The translations under genes were made by a program, and so were the position numbers. Below are positions 33,681 to 43,602 of a DNA stretch of 64,000 nt, piece by piece (the first letter of the stretch is position 1; each line of letters begins with the position of its first letter). The notes under the pieces were generated by a model. It worked only from the letters and a program-made list of their open reading frames with translations. It ran no database searches and was not told where the DNA came from. The stretch comes from Pseudomonas abieticivorans (GTDB taxonomy: Bacteria > Pseudomonadota > Gammaproteobacteria > Pseudomonadales > Pseudomonadaceae), in contig NZ_CP094975.1 of NCBI RefSeq assembly GCF_023509015.1, positions 5,759,501 to 5,823,500 of the forward strand. Reading direction: 5' to 3'.

Positions 33681-34193
33681 TTGGCTGACGATCTGGATCG
33701 GCTGTTTCGCCTCTATCATCGCGAATTACAGCAAATGGCCTACCGCCGCCTAGGCGATCGCGAGATGGCTGCCGACCTCACGCAGGATGCCTTCGTGCGC
33801 TACGCAGGCCTGGGCCAGCAGCAGCGTACCGAGGGCATCCTCAACCCGCGATTTTTTCTGATCCGGGTACTGGGCAACCTGGTCATCGACTTCGCCCGTG
33901 GCCGCAAGCGCCAAGGGGTGCCGGCTTCCCTTGAGGACGTGCAAGAGGAGTTGCACGACCCGCGCCCAGGGCCTGAGCGCTTGCTAGAGCTGCGCCAGCA
34001 ACTGCAGTGCCTGCAGCAGGCACTGGACGAGTTGCCCGGCAATTGCCGCGACGCACTGCTGCTCAACCGCCTCGAGGGCCTGGGCCACCAGGCCATTGCC
34101 GAGCGCCTGGGGGTGTCGGCGAGCATGGTCAGCAAATACATCATGCGCGCGCTGCGCCATTGCGCCCGGCGCCTTGGCCTGGTGGAGGAGTGA
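33681..34193 (+). CDS. FecI-like ECF sigma factor
   Basis: About 170 residues from a TTG at 33681 (MADDLDRLFRLYHREL) with GGGG upstream. Region 2 (LTQDAFVRYAG, then NPRFFLIRVLGNLVIDFAR) and region 4 (LPGNCRDALLLNRLEGLGHQ, then ERLGVSASMVSKYIMRALRHC) are both complete, as in iron-starvation sigma factors. Together with the next two genes it makes a surface-signalling unit in which the TonB receptor signals through the membrane anti-sigma protein. Candidate Fur control is noted just upstream. Confidence 0.85.
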   Translation: MADDLDRLFRLYHRELQQMAYRRLGDREMAADLTQDAFVRYAGLGQQQRTEGILNPRFFLIRVLGNLVIDFARGRKRQGVPASLEDVQEELHDPRPGPERLLELRQQLQCLQQALDELPGNCRDALLLNRLEGLGHQAIAERLGVSASMVSKYIMRALRHCARRLGLVEE

Positions 34194-34195
34194 GC

Positions 34196-35155
34196 ATGGC
34201 GAAGTTAGCCGATAGCGCGCTTGACCAGCCATTGCCCGGGTTGAGCGAACAAGCCTTGCAGTGGCTGGTGGACTTGCATGGCGGCACGGCAAGCGCAGCC
34301 GACTGGGAGGATTACCAGCGCTGGTGCGAACGCTGCGTCGAGCATCAACTGGCCAGCGAAAGTGCCGAGCGCTTGTGGACGAACCTGGGCAGCGCCTTGC
34401 AGCGACCGGTTTCGCGCCGCAGGCCGGGCCCGCGGTTGGCCTTGGTGATGGCCATGGCATTGGCCGGGGGCGCCACCTGGCAGGCCCATGAGGACGGCTG
34501 GATGGCCGACCAGCGCACCGCGGCGGGCGAGCGCCGGCAGTTGCAATTGGCCGACGGCTCGAGCTTGCAGTTGGCGCCCGAAACCCGCGTCGACATCCAG
34601 ATGCACGGTGACCGGCGCATCGTGCGCCTGTACGCCGGCGAGTTGTTCGTGCAGGTGGCCCGTGACCCCTCGCGGCCATTCGAGGTTCAGGCCGGGCAGG
34701 GTACATTGCGTGCGCTGGGCACCGGCTTTGACGTGCGCCGCGAAGGCGCGCAGGTGCGTTTGGTGGTCACCGAGCACAGTGTCGGTGTCACCCGGCCGGG
34801 CACGGCGGGGCAAACCGTGGTGCAGGCCGGGCAAAGCCTGGGCTACGACGACCAGGGGCTGAGCGCGCCGCACAGCGTGGACGTCGACAGCGCCACCGCC
34901 TGGCGCCGCGACCGGCTGGTGTTCGACGCCCAACCGCTGGGCGAGGTGCTCGACGAACTGGCCCGTTACCAGCGCGGCCTGCTGTGGGTACGTGACCCGG
35001 CGCTGCGCAGCTTGCCGGTAACCGGGGTGTTCGACACCCGCGACCTGGCCGCGCAACTGGCGTTGTTGCAGCAGTCGTTGCCGATCCGCGTGCGCACCTT
35101 GCCGTGGTTGACGGTGGTGGAGCCGGACGAGCGCCGCGCCGCCGTTAAAAAATAA
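34196..35155 (+). CDS. FecR-like anti-sigma regulator
   Basis: 319 residues starting MAKLADSALD, two bases after the sigma-factor stop. The cytoplasmic N-terminal domain (QALQWLVDLHGGTASAADWEDYQRWCER) binds the sigma factor. One weak membrane helix is near residues 78-95 (RLALVMAMALAGGATW). The periplasmic part has the FecR strand pattern (RQLQLADGSSLQLAPETRVDIQ) and ends with an STN-like segment (VTGVFDTRDLAAQLALLQ). It transmits the receptor's signal and releases or activates the sigma factor. Confidence 0.85.
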   Translation: MAKLADSALDQPLPGLSEQALQWLVDLHGGTASAADWEDYQRWCERCVEHQLASESAERLWTNLGSALQRPVSRRRPGPRLALVMAMALAGGATWQAHEDGWMADQRTAAGERRQLQLADGSSLQLAPETRVDIQMHGDRRIVRLYAGELFVQVARDPSRPFEVQAGQGTLRALGTGFDVRREGAQVRLVVTEHSVGVTRPGTAGQTVVQAGQSLGYDDQGLSAPHSVDVDSATAWRRDRLVFDAQPLGEVLDELARYQRGLLWVRDPALRSLPVTGVFDTRDLAAQLALLQQSLPIRVRTLPWLTVVEPDERRAAVKK

Positions 35156-35203
35156 ATTCAACCGAGCACTGTCGGGTTTTCATCGCCCAGCGTCTTTCCC
35201 ATT

Positions 35204-35222
35204 TGAGACTGATTGTCATTAG
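35204..35222 (+). promoter_or_regulatory. possible Fur-like site before receptor gene
   Basis: TGAGACTGATTGTCATTAG lies 23 bases ahead of the receptor start and partly fits the Fur 19-mer (GATAATGATAATCATTATC). The match is moderate only, and sigma-factor-dependent transcription is equally likely. Confidence 0.3.
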
Positions 35223-35244
35223 AATTTTTCTTCGGGGAAGACGC

Positions 35245-37698
35245 ATGCAGCAACCATTCAAAAGGGCCGCCTTGAGCCTGGCACTTCGCGCCACCTGCGG
35301 CCTGGCACTGGCCACCAGCCCCATCGTGCACGCCGCCAGCCAAAGCGCCACGCAAGCCTACCGCATCCCGGCAGGCCCACTGGGCCAGGCACTCACGCGG
35401 TTCAGCGACCAAAGCGGCCTGCGGTTGATTGTCGACAGCCAGCTGCTGGCCGGGCGCAGCAGCCCGGGTTTGAATGGCCAATACAGCGTCGCCCAAGGCG
35501 TGCAGCAGTTGCTCGCCGGCACCGGGCTTGCCGCCTCGTTGAGCGGCGATACCCTGGCCATCGAAAAAGCCACCGTGGCCGGCGATGCCATGGAGTTGGG
35601 CGCCACCCGCATCAACTCCGAGCAGATGGGCAGCACCACCGAGGGCACGGGCTCCTACACCACCGGTGCAGTGACCCTCGGCAAGGGCGCGCAGAAGCTC
35701 AAGGACATCCCGCAGTCGGTCAGCGTATTGACCCGCCAGCGCATGGACGACCAGAACATCGTCACCCTCAAGCAGGCCCTGGAAAACAGCACCGGCATCA
35801 GCGCGATCAAGTCGCCGGGCTCGGGGCTGTTCATTTACTCACGCGGTTTCGACATCGAAGCCATTCAGTACGACGGTGTGCCGGTGCCGCGCAACCTGTA
35901 CTCACTGGGCAGCTACATCAGCGAAAACATGGCCATCTACGACCGCATGGAAGTACTGCGCGGTGCTGCCGGCCTACTGCAGGGCGCCAACAGCCCGGGC
36001 GGGGCGATCAACATGGTGCGCAAGCGCCCGCAGGCCGAGCCCACCGTCACCCTGACCGCCACCGGCGGCAGTTGGGACCGCTACGGCACGCAGCTCGACG
36101 CCGGCGGCAAACTCAATGACGCAGGCACCGTCCGTGGCCGCGCCGTGGTCGATTACCAGAAGGGCAACTCGTTCACCGACTCGATCTGGAACTGGGAGCA
36201 GACGGTGTATGGCGCGCTGGATTTTGACCTGGACGCCGACACCACCCTGGGCGTGGGTGCCGGCAACAAATACAGCCATTACCAGCCGTACATGATCGGC
36301 CTGCCGCGCAACAGCGACGGCAGCCGCCTGGACCTGGGCCGCTCGACCTATGCCGGGGCCAACTGGAACCGCGCCTTCAGCAACCAGACCAGCATTTACC
36401 TGGACCTGGAGCACCGCTTCAACGAGGCCTGGAAACTCAAGGCCTCGGCACTGGGCATGGTCGAATCCAACGAGGCCACCTACCAGTTCATCACCGGCAC
36501 CGTGTCGCCCACCTCGCGGCCCATTTACGCGGACTACGGCACCGATTTCCAGAACCACAACCTGGGCCTGGACGCGTACCTGGACGGGCAGTTCCAGGGG
36601 CTGGGCTTCATGCAAAGCCTGGTGCTGGGCGCCAACTATTCGAAATTCACCACCGATGACGGTTACGCGCGTGCGTTCACGCCGGGCGTTGACATCAACA
36701 ACATCGACCACGACCGGCCCTTCCAAAGCTACGACAGCATCGCCAGCAGCGCCAACCTGACCCATAGCCAATACGACGTACGCCAGAAGGGCGTGTATGG
36801 CAGTTGGCGGGTCAACCTGTTGGAGCCGCTGACGCTGGTGTTGGGTGGGCGAGTCAGTTGGTACAGTGAAAGCTACGACGCCGACAACTACTTCCAGGGC
36901 CAGCCCAATGGCGATCCCACCCACAGCACCTCGCAAAGCAGCGGCAAAGTCACGCCCTACGCGGGCCTGGTGTATGCGCTGAACGAGCAGTGGTCGGCCT
37001 ACGCCAGCTACGCCGATGTGTTTGTGCCGCAGAGCGAACTGACCCAGGCTAAAACCGCGCTCAAGCCCATCACCGGGACCAACTACGAGGTGGGCCTGAA
37101 GGGCGAGCTGATGGACGGGCGGCTGAACACCTCGCTGGCGGTGTTCCGCTACATCCAGAAGAACCGCGCGGTCAGCGACCTGAGCACCGACATTGAAGAC
37201 CCGCTAACCAGTTGCGACGGCTGGTACTGCTCGCTGGCGGCCGGCAAGGTGCGCAGCCAGGGCGTGGAACTGGAGCTCAACGGCGAACTGCTGCCGGGCC
37301 TGCAGTTGTCCAGCGGCTACACCTACAACACCACCACCTTTCTGGATGACCCGGATTACCAGGGCAAGGTGTTCAGCACCTTCACGCCCAAGCACCTGCT
37401 GCGGGTGTGGGCCAACTACGCGTTGCCAGGCGATTTCGAGCGCGTGAGCGTGGGCGCGGGGGTCAACAGCCAAAGCCGCACGCAAAGCTTTGACCGTGCG
37501 TATGAAGAGCCTGGGTTCTCGATCTGGAGCGCGCGGGTGGGTTACAAGGTGAGCGACCAGGTGTCGCTGGCTGCCAACCTGAACAACCTGTTCGACAAGC
37601 ACTACGTGATCCCGTCGTATGGCTCGCTGACCGGCAACAACTACTTTGGCGACCCGCGCAACGTGATGTTCACGGTCAAGTACACGCCCACGTTTTGA
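35245..37698 (+). CDS. TonB-dependent siderophore receptor with signalling domain
   Basis: 817 residues from the ATG at 35245 (GGGGAAG upstream). The order is signal peptide (to about residue 32, VHAAS), STN signalling domain (YRIPAGPLGQALTRFSDQSGL, about 38-110), plug (DIPQSVSVLTRQRMDDQN, then GVPVPRNLYSL) and 22-strand barrel ending in VKYTPTF. The STN domain marks it as a transducer that signals through the preceding anti-sigma protein. The plug motif (IPQSVSV) is of the ferric-siderophore FoxA/FiuA-like group. The siderophore cannot be named; hydroxamates are typical. Confidence 0.9.
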   Translation: MQQPFKRAALSLALRATCGLALATSPIVHAASQSATQAYRIPAGPLGQALTRFSDQSGLRLIVDSQLLAGRSSPGLNGQYSVAQGVQQLLAGTGLAASLSGDTLAIEKATVAGDAMELGATRINSEQMGSTTEGTGSYTTGAVTLGKGAQKLKDIPQSVSVLTRQRMDDQNIVTLKQALENSTGISAIKSPGSGLFIYSRGFDIEAIQYDGVPVPRNLYSLGSYISENMAIYDRMEVLRGAAGLLQGANSPGGAINMVRKRPQAEPTVTLTATGGSWDRYGTQLDAGGKLNDAGTVRGRAVVDYQKGNSFTDSIWNWEQTVYGALDFDLDADTTLGVGAGNKYSHYQPYMIGLPRNSDGSRLDLGRSTYAGANWNRAFSNQTSIYLDLEHRFNEAWKLKASALGMVESNEATYQFITGTVSPTSRPIYADYGTDFQNHNLGLDAYLDGQFQGLGFMQSLVLGANYSKFTTDDGYARAFTPGVDINNIDHDRPFQSYDSIASSANLTHSQYDVRQKGVYGSWRVNLLEPLTLVLGGRVSWYSESYDADNYFQGQPNGDPTHSTSQSSGKVTPYAGLVYALNEQWSAYASYADVFVPQSELTQAKTALKPITGTNYEVGLKGELMDGRLNTSLAVFRYIQKNRAVSDLSTDIEDPLTSCDGWYCSLAAGKVRSQGVELELNGELLPGLQLSSGYTYNTTTFLDDPDYQGKVFSTFTPKHLLRVWANYALPGDFERVSVGAGVNSQSRTQSFDRAYEEPGFSIWSARVGYKVSDQVSLAANLNNLFDKHYVIPSYGSLTGNNYFGDPRNVMFTVKYTPTF

Positions 37699-37702
37699 TC
37701 GC

Positions 37703-38554
37703 TCAGGGTTGGGGCTGCTGTTGCACAATCACCACCTGCGCCGGAATCGGCGCCGGGAAGCCGGCTTCACCCAAGGCGTCCTTGATGACGCGGTTGGTGT
37801 CAAAATACACCTGCCAATAGTGCTCGTTATGGCAATAAGGGCGTACCGCCAAAACCGGGCCTACCAAGGTGAAATCGAGGATCTCGATCTCCACCGCAGG
37901 CTCGGCGAGCACGTTGGGCAAGGCGCCGATGTGTTGCTTGAGCAAGGCCGCCGCAGCTTTCCAGTCGGCCGCGCCCGACAGCTGCGCCTTGAGCTCCACG
38001 CGGCGGAAGGGGTTGTGGGTGAAGTTCTGGATGTTGTCGCTGAACAACTTGTTGTTGCCCACCAGGGTCAGCACGTTGTCCGGGGTGTTGATCGCGGTCA
38101 CGAACAGGCCGATTTCAACGACCGTGCCGGTCACGCCCCCCGCACAGATGAAATCGCCGACCTTGAAAGGCCGCAGCACAATGATGAAGGCACCGGCCGC
38201 CAGGTTGGCCAGCAACCCCGACCACGCCAGGCCGATAGCCAGGCCTACCGCCGCCAGCAGCGCGGCGAAGGTGGTGGTTTGCATGCCCAGGTAGCCGAGG
38301 ATGCCGATCACCAGGATGATGTTCAGCGTCACGGTAATGGCCGAACCCACGTAGCGCAGTACCGTGGGGTCGACCTTTTGCCGGCCCAAGGACCGTTGGA
38401 CCATGCTGACGGCAAAGCCGATCATCCAGCGCCCGACGATCCAGAAGGCGATGGCGCAGAGGATCTTGACCGCGAAGGCGGCGCCGTATTGCTGTACCAG
38501 TGAAACCAGAGCATCGAATTTCGCGGTGGTCACATTGACGATCGTTGCGTCCAT
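37703..38554 (-). CDS. MscS-family mechanosensitive channel
   Basis: 283 residues starting MDATIVNVTTAKFD. Three membrane helices are seen, the third being the pore-lining one with alternating Ala/Gly (AALLAAVGLAIGLAWSGLLANLAAGAFI), followed by the beta domain (RPFKVGDFICAGGVTGTVVEIGLF) and the C-terminal alpha/beta domain. This is the small MscS/YggB type, which releases solutes on hypo-osmotic shock. It is convergent with the TonB receptor, with only four bases between the stops, and is unrelated in function. Confidence 0.9.
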   Translation of the reverse strand: MDATIVNVTTAKFDALVSLVQQYGAAFAVKILCAIAFWIVGRWMIGFAVSMVQRSLGRQKVDPTVLRYVGSAITVTLNIILVIGILGYLGMQTTTFAALLAAVGLAIGLAWSGLLANLAAGAFIIVLRPFKVGDFICAGGVTGTVVEIGLFVTAINTPDNVLTLVGNNKLFSDNIQNFTHNPFRRVELKAQLSGAADWKAAAALLKQHIGALPNVLAEPAVEIEILDFTLVGPVLAVRPYCHNEHYWQVYFDTNRVIKDALGEAGFPAPIPAQVVIVQQQPQP

Positions 38555-38624
38555 GGCCGGGTCTCGCAAATGGGGGATGGTGTGAAGACGCTAGCACAGG
38601 CTACGGTTCCCGCCAGTAGCCTCC

Positions 38625-39794
38625 TCAGACCAGGTAATCTTCCACCAGCTTCACCCAACATTGGGCCCCCAGGCCGATCAACTCATCGTTGAAGTCATAA
38701 TGCGGGTTGTGCACCGAGCAACCGTGGAACTCGCCTTCGCCGTTGCCCAGCATGAAGTAGCAGCCCGGCACCTGGGTCAGCATCCAGGCGAAGTCTTCGG
38801 TGCCCATCACTTTGCGCCCCCGAGTATGCACCTGCCCTGCGTTGAACAGCGGCGCAAGGCTTTGCAACACAAAGTCGGTTTCGGCCGGGTGGTTGATAAG
38901 CGCTGGGGCCAGCGGGGTGATCTGAAGGTCGATCGTCACGCCGAACAATTGCTCGTGGCCACGCACGATGGCCTCCAAGCGTTGGTTGATCTTGTGCTGG
39001 GTGTGCGGTGTGTCGGTGCGTACGCTGACCAGCATGCTGGCTTCGTCGGGGATGATGTTGTAGACGCTGCCGGCCTGGATCATGCCGATGCTGATGACGG
39101 CAAACTCCTCGGGGGCCAGGTTGCGCGACTTGATGGTCTGGATCGCGTTGATCAGGCTAGCGACCACCGGCACCGGGTCGATGGCAAGCTCCGGCATGGC
39201 GCCGTGGCCACCTTTGCCGGTGATGCTGATGCGCACCCGCTCGGAGGACGCCATGGTGGGGCCGGCCTGGATCACCACGCTGCCCACCGGCGCACCCGGC
39301 ATGTTGTGCAGGGCAAAGATCGCGTCGCACGGGAAGCGCTCGAACAGGCCGTCGTCGATCATCGCCTTGGCGCCGCACAGGCCTTCTTCATCGGGCTGGA
39401 AAATCAGGTTGAGGGTGCCATTGAAGTTACCAGCGATGGCCAGTTGATAGGCCGCGGCGAGCAGGATCGCGGTGTGCCCATCGTGGCCGCACGCGTGCAT
39501 GCGCCCAGGGATCTTACTGGCGTGGGCGAAGGGGTTTTTCTCTTGCATGGGCAGCGCGTCCATGTCGGCACGCAGGCCGATGCGCAGGGCACCGTCACCT
39601 TTCTTGAGCACGCCGACCAGGCCGTGGCCGCCAATGCCGCGGTGCACCTGGTAGCCCCATTGCGTCAGCTGCGCGGCGACCAGTTCGGCGGTGGCCGGGG
39701 TATCGCCGCCCAGTTCCGGCGCGGCATGGATCTGCCGGCGCAGGGCAACGAAGGTGTCCACGTCGTGTTTGGTGAAAGCAGTATGAATCGTCAT
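38625..39794 (-). CDS. M20 family amidohydrolase/peptidase
   Basis: 389 residues. The metal and catalytic residues of the M20D (hippurate/IAA-amino-acid hydrolase) type are in place: RADMDALPMQE, MHACGHDGHTA, FQPDEEGLCGA, LHNMPG and the C-terminal MGTEDFAWM. It cleaves N-acylated amino acids or related amides. The MHS permease is three bases upstream on the same strand, so substrate uptake and hydrolysis are probably co-expressed. A porin and a LysR gene lie divergently beyond the permease. Confidence 0.9.
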   Translation of the reverse strand: MTIHTAFTKHDVDTFVALRRQIHAAPELGGDTPATAELVAAQLTQWGYQVHRGIGGHGLVGVLKKGDGALRIGLRADMDALPMQEKNPFAHASKIPGRMHACGHDGHTAILLAAAYQLAIAGNFNGTLNLIFQPDEEGLCGAKAMIDDGLFERFPCDAIFALHNMPGAPVGSVVIQAGPTMASSERVRISITGKGGHGAMPELAIDPVPVVASLINAIQTIKSRNLAPEEFAVISIGMIQAGSVYNIIPDEASMLVSVRTDTPHTQHKINQRLEAIVRGHEQLFGVTIDLQITPLAPALINHPAETDFVLQSLAPLFNAGQVHTRGRKVMGTEDFAWMLTQVPGCYFMLGNGEGEFHGCSVHNPHYDFNDELIGLGAQCWVKLVEDYLV

Positions 39795-39797
39795 GGC

Positions 39798-41096
39798 TCA
39801 GGCTCTTCCAGTGTTTTCGGGGAACAATTTAAGGCACGTCAGGCTGATCGCACCGCCAGCCAGCAGGTAGTAAGCCGGTGCCAGCGGGTCATTGAGGGTG
39901 GCGGTCAGCCACGCGGCGATCAGGGGCGAGAAGCCGCCGAACAAGGTCACGCCCACGCTGTAGCTGACCGCGGTGCCGAAGGCCCGCTGAGGTTTGGCGA
40001 AAGCCTCCATGATCATCGCGAAAAACGCCCCGGCACCGACGCAGCCGGGCAGCACCAGCACAGCCAGTATCATCATCGCGGCGTACAGGTTGGTGGTGTG
40101 CGACAGCAGGTACAGCGCCGGCCAGGCGGCCAGCACCGGCAGGGTCAGGGTCCAGGCCAGCAGTTGCTTGCGCAGGCCCCGGCGGTCGGCGTAGCGGGCG
40201 GCCATGGGCGAGATGATTGCCATGCAGGCACTGGCCACGCAGGCAATCGCCAGGGCGCTGCGGGGTGGGTAGTGCAGGGTGCTGACCAGGTAGGAGGGCA
40301 TGTAGAAGATGAACAGGTACATGCCGATGGTGCTGCTGGCCAACAGGCCGGTCGACAGCACGATGTGGCGTAGGTCAACTGCCTCGCGCCAGTGCTGCTT
40401 GGCGACTGGCGCAGGCTCCAGGGTTTCTGGCAGGCAGCGGCGGATGTACCAGCCGACGGGGCCGATCAACAGGCCCAGCACGAAGGGGATGCGCCAGCCC
40501 CAGCTTTCAAGGTCCGGGGTGCTGAGCAGCGTGGTCAATAGCAAACCGATGCCTGCGCCGACCAGCGCCGCGTAGCCTTGGCTGGCGGCTTGCCAACTGA
40601 CGTTGCGGCAGCGGTTGGCGGTGGAGGTCGACTCCATCAGCATTACCGAGGCGGTGCCGATTTCACCGCCGGCCGAAAAGCCCTGGGTCAGGCGCCCGGC
40701 CACCAGCAGCACGGTGCCGAACACGCCGATGTGCTGGTAGGTGGGCGCAAAGGCAATCAGCGCAGTGCCCAGGGTCATCATGAAAATCGTCAGGCTGAGC
40801 GCCGCCTTGCGGCCTTTGCGGTCGGCGAACCGGCCGATCACCATGGCCCCCACCGGGCGCATCAGAAAGCCCACGCCGAAGGCCGTCAGCGACATCAGCA
40901 GCGACGCCACGGGGGACTGCGCGGGGAAGAAGTTTTTCGCGATCACCACGGCGAAAAAGCTGTAGATGGTGAAGTCGTACATTTCCAGGGCATTGCCCAG
41001 GGCGCAGGCGAAGGTGGCTTTGCGCGACCCGACGGCGGCCTGGCCTGGCTTGGGCGTGGCGGCTGCCAGTGGTGTGTCGGTGTGCAAGGTATTCAT
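39798..41096 (-). CDS. MHS-family metabolite:proton symporter
   Basis: 432 residues with 12 helices. The metabolite:H+ symporter signatures are clear: GNALEMYDFTIYSFFAVVI at helix 1, GRFADRKGRKAAL between helices 2 and 3, and GFSAGGEIGTASVML in helix 4. Such permeases import carboxylic acids or betaines. It is immediately upstream of the M20 amidohydrolase and divergent from a porin, so the three probably handle one acylated or carboxylated compound. Confidence 0.9.
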   Translation of the reverse strand: MNTLHTDTPLAAATPKPGQAAVGSRKATFACALGNALEMYDFTIYSFFAVVIAKNFFPAQSPVASLLMSLTAFGVGFLMRPVGAMVIGRFADRKGRKAALSLTIFMMTLGTALIAFAPTYQHIGVFGTVLLVAGRLTQGFSAGGEIGTASVMLMESTSTANRCRNVSWQAASQGYAALVGAGIGLLLTTLLSTPDLESWGWRIPFVLGLLIGPVGWYIRRCLPETLEPAPVAKQHWREAVDLRHIVLSTGLLASSTIGMYLFIFYMPSYLVSTLHYPPRSALAIACVASACMAIISPMAARYADRRGLRKQLLAWTLTLPVLAAWPALYLLSHTTNLYAAMMILAVLVLPGCVGAGAFFAMIMEAFAKPQRAFGTAVSYSVGVTLFGGFSPLIAAWLTATLNDPLAPAYYLLAGGAISLTCLKLFPENTGRA

Positions 41097-41482
41097 GGCT
41101 GTCTCCCCAGCGTTTGGCGTTGTCGGGAGCCACTATCGAGCAACGCTGGCGATGAATCACTTGCGTAATGTGCAGGCAATTAACAAATGGTTATGACTGT
41201 GGCCTGTGATGCTTGGAAATGTGCGTCAGTGCGGTGCATAACAGCCGCTGACAGGGCATCGGCGCACCAGTTGATGACACCAGCGTGAGGGTCGAGGGGA
41301 GGGTCGGTGCCCCAAAACCGAAAAAAACAGGTGTTTTGCCCCGCTTGAGGGTCGGTAGCGTCGCCGCTTTGCCAACGAGTATTAGCAAAAAGGCATAGCC
41401 ATATCGAATTGGCAATTTCCGCTGGCTTTTATTTTCGTGAACGCTGGGGCCTCTCAATCGCAACGTTCATGGAGAGTTCGCA
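41097..41482. other. non-coding gap between permease and porin
   Basis: There is no gene in these 386 bases. It contains three copies of GAGGGTCG (41287-41294, 41299-41306, 41347-41354) and an AT-rich run near 41380-41420 where the porin promoter is expected. The repeated element may be a binding site for a local regulator. Confidence 0.35.
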
Positions 41483-42622
41483 ATGGGCATGTCCCCTGTG
41501 CGCAGTACCTCAGTGTTTGCCCTGGCTTTTGGCATGGGCCTGCCGCTGGCCAGTCAGGCCGACGGCTTCCCGGCAATCACCCGCGTGGCCTCTGGTTTTG
41601 GTTACTACAACGTCGACAAGGGCTATGACGACAAGGTCAAGGTGTATGGCACCCTGGATGCCTTCGTGAACTATCAGGACTCGGGTCACTACTCAGGCTA
41701 CAAGCTGGCCGGCGGCGGGGCGTGGACCAACAAGCTGGGGCTGTACATGCGCAAGGCCCTCGACGCCGACACGGTGTTGGAGCTGGACGCCGAAGAGGGT
41801 TTCAACCTCAACGGCCAGGCACTGGACCAGCACTGGAAACAGGTCGGCACCCTGCGCCTGGCCGTGGCGGCGTTGCGCTCGCGGCAGTACGGCAAGCTTG
41901 AGTTCGGCAAGACCTACGGCATGGGCCCGCCGACCTTTGCCGACCCGTTCCTGGCGGTGTACGGCTCGCCCTACACCTACCTGACCACGCCGCCCGCCGG
42001 CAAGGGCGCCTACTACCTGGACCTGCGGCCCAAGCACACCCTGGCCTATACCACGCCCAAGTTCGCCGGCATAAGCGTCGGCACGGCGGTCAGTTTTGGT
42101 TTCAATGATGCCGCCAGCACCGGTGACACCGTGCGCGGCAAGGGCATGAGCGTGCAGTACGGCGACGCCAAATGGATCTTGCTGGCCTCCTACAACGACT
42201 ACCTCAGCGACCCCTGGAACGATAACGGCAACCAGCGCCAAACCCATAACTACATCAAGGCCGCCTCGGCGTTTTATGACTTCGGCCCCGTTGCCACCAG
42301 CCTCAGCTGGCAGCGCCAGGACGTCGACTACAGTGGCACGCCCAGCATGACCGCCTGGTCGTTCGGTATGTCGGCCCCGGTCGGCAAGGCCGACGTGGCG
42401 CGCTTGTCGTTGGTCAAGCGCGAGATCGAGTTCGGTGACAAGGACGCCTTGGGCATGATGGTCGGCTACGACCACTTCCTGCGACCCAACTGGGCCGTGT
42501 ATGGCCGTGTCGGCTTTATCAAGAACCGCCCCAATTCATCGATCACCTATGCCGGTATTGCCGTGAACGAAGCCGGGGATGATCCGCAGAATGTGGCGGT
42601 GGGTATGTATTACCACTTCTAG
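41483..42622 (+). CDS. Gram-negative porin (Porin_4 type)
   Basis: 379 residues. After a short signal peptide (MGMSPVRSTSVFALAFGMG, cleavage near SQA-DG) come regular amphipathic strands, beginning KVYGTLDAFVNYQDSG and ending VAVGMYYHF, the standard C-terminal Phe of the porin family better known from beta-proteobacteria. The length fits a 16-strand trimeric porin. GGAGAG precedes the start. It is divergent from an MHS permease and is probably the outer-membrane entry for the same substrate. Confidence 0.8.
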   Translation: MGMSPVRSTSVFALAFGMGLPLASQADGFPAITRVASGFGYYNVDKGYDDKVKVYGTLDAFVNYQDSGHYSGYKLAGGGAWTNKLGLYMRKALDADTVLELDAEEGFNLNGQALDQHWKQVGTLRLAVAALRSRQYGKLEFGKTYGMGPPTFADPFLAVYGSPYTYLTTPPAGKGAYYLDLRPKHTLAYTTPKFAGISVGTAVSFGFNDAASTGDTVRGKGMSVQYGDAKWILLASYNDYLSDPWNDNGNQRQTHNYIKAASAFYDFGPVATSLSWQRQDVDYSGTPSMTAWSFGMSAPVGKADVARLSLVKREIEFGDKDALGMMVGYDHFLRPNWAVYGRVGFIKNRPNSSITYAGIAVNEAGDDPQNVAVGMYYHF

Positions 42623-43554
42623 GTTTGTTCCTGGGTCAACCGGGCCCTCAAGCTGTAGAACAGATCCCTGGCGGGTGACGTCAGGGAGTGACGATCCACG
42701 CAGACCAGGTAGATGGGGTAGTCGGGGATCACCTCTTCGATGTCGACCCACACCAACCCGGCCATTTGTTCGACCGTGTTTTGCGCCGTGGCGATCTTGC
42801 TGATGGTCATGAACGCGTCGGCGCTTTTGATCAGGCGCAGGGCCAGCAGCATCGACGCGCACTCGATCACCTTGGGCGGTGCGGGTATGTCGTTGACCTC
42901 GAACATTTGGTAGAACTGCGAAGAGCGGTCATCCACTTCGTCCAGGCTGATCCAGTTGGCATATTGCAACTGGCGCAGGGAGCGCGAATGGCGCAGCGGG
43001 TTGCTTGCGCTGCAGGTCACCGCGCCCTGGATACGGTGCAGGGCCTCCCAGTCCAGGTTCAGGCGCTGGGTGTTCTGCTGCGAGGTCAGGGCAAAGTCCA
43101 GGGTGCCTTCGCGCAGGCGCTGCACGATATGGCTGGGGCGCTGCTCCACCACCTTCATGCGCACCCGCTGGTTTTTTGCCTGGAAGTCGGCCAGGCATTG
43201 GTCGAAACCCGGCAGCATGGCGGTCAGCGACGTCACGCCGATGGCCACTTCGCCCACGGCCATGTCATGAATGTTATCGGCCTCGATCTGCAGGCGGCGC
43301 ATGCTTTCCACGGCCATGCGCGCGTGGCGGATGATGCGCCGGCCTTCCTCGGTCAGCGACATGCCTTTGTAGGAGCGCTGCAGCAAGGTCAGCCCCAGTT
43401 CGCGCTCCAGGTCCTTGATCGAACGGCTCAGGGCCGGCTGGGTGACGTGCAAAATTTGCGAGGCTTCGTTGATGCTGCCGCATTGGTTGATGGCGACCAG
43501 CGCTTTGATTTGGTGAAGTTTCACGGTGCGGGGCTCGACGGGGTCAGTGCTCAA
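42619..43554 (-). CDS. LysR-family regulator beside porin
   Basis: 311 residues. The helix-turn-helix is HQIKALVAINQCGSINEASQ, followed by LHVTQPALSRSIKDLERELG, which is typical for the CysB/CbbR-like half of the family, and the effector domain follows. It overlaps the end of the convergent porin gene by four bases. The nearest plausible targets are the porin and the permease-amidohydrolase pair. No operator was identified with confidence. Confidence 0.85.
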   Translation of the reverse strand: MSTDPVEPRTVKLHQIKALVAINQCGSINEASQILHVTQPALSRSIKDLERELGLTLLQRSYKGMSLTEEGRRIIRHARMAVESMRRLQIEADNIHDMAVGEVAIGVTSLTAMLPGFDQCLADFQAKNQRVRMKVVEQRPSHIVQRLREGTLDFALTSQQNTQRLNLDWEALHRIQGAVTCSASNPLRHSRSLRQLQYANWISLDEVDDRSSQFYQMFEVNDIPAPPKVIECASMLLALRLIKSADAFMTISKIATAQNTVEQMAGLVWVDIEEVIPDYPIYLVCVDRHSLTSPARDLFYSLRARLTQEQT

Positions 43555-43602
43555 GTCAAAGCAAGATATCGGCCAGGTGCGCCGCGGTGATGGGCGAAGG
43601 TT

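Noticed and set aside
38661..40373. 570-residue rightward open frame
   Set aside because: It is antisense to the intact M20 amidohydrolase and permease and has His/Gly/Gln-rich non-protein composition.
42688..43590. 300-residue rightward frame opposite the LysR gene
   Set aside because: It is antisense to a complete LysR gene and His/Gln-rich without motifs.
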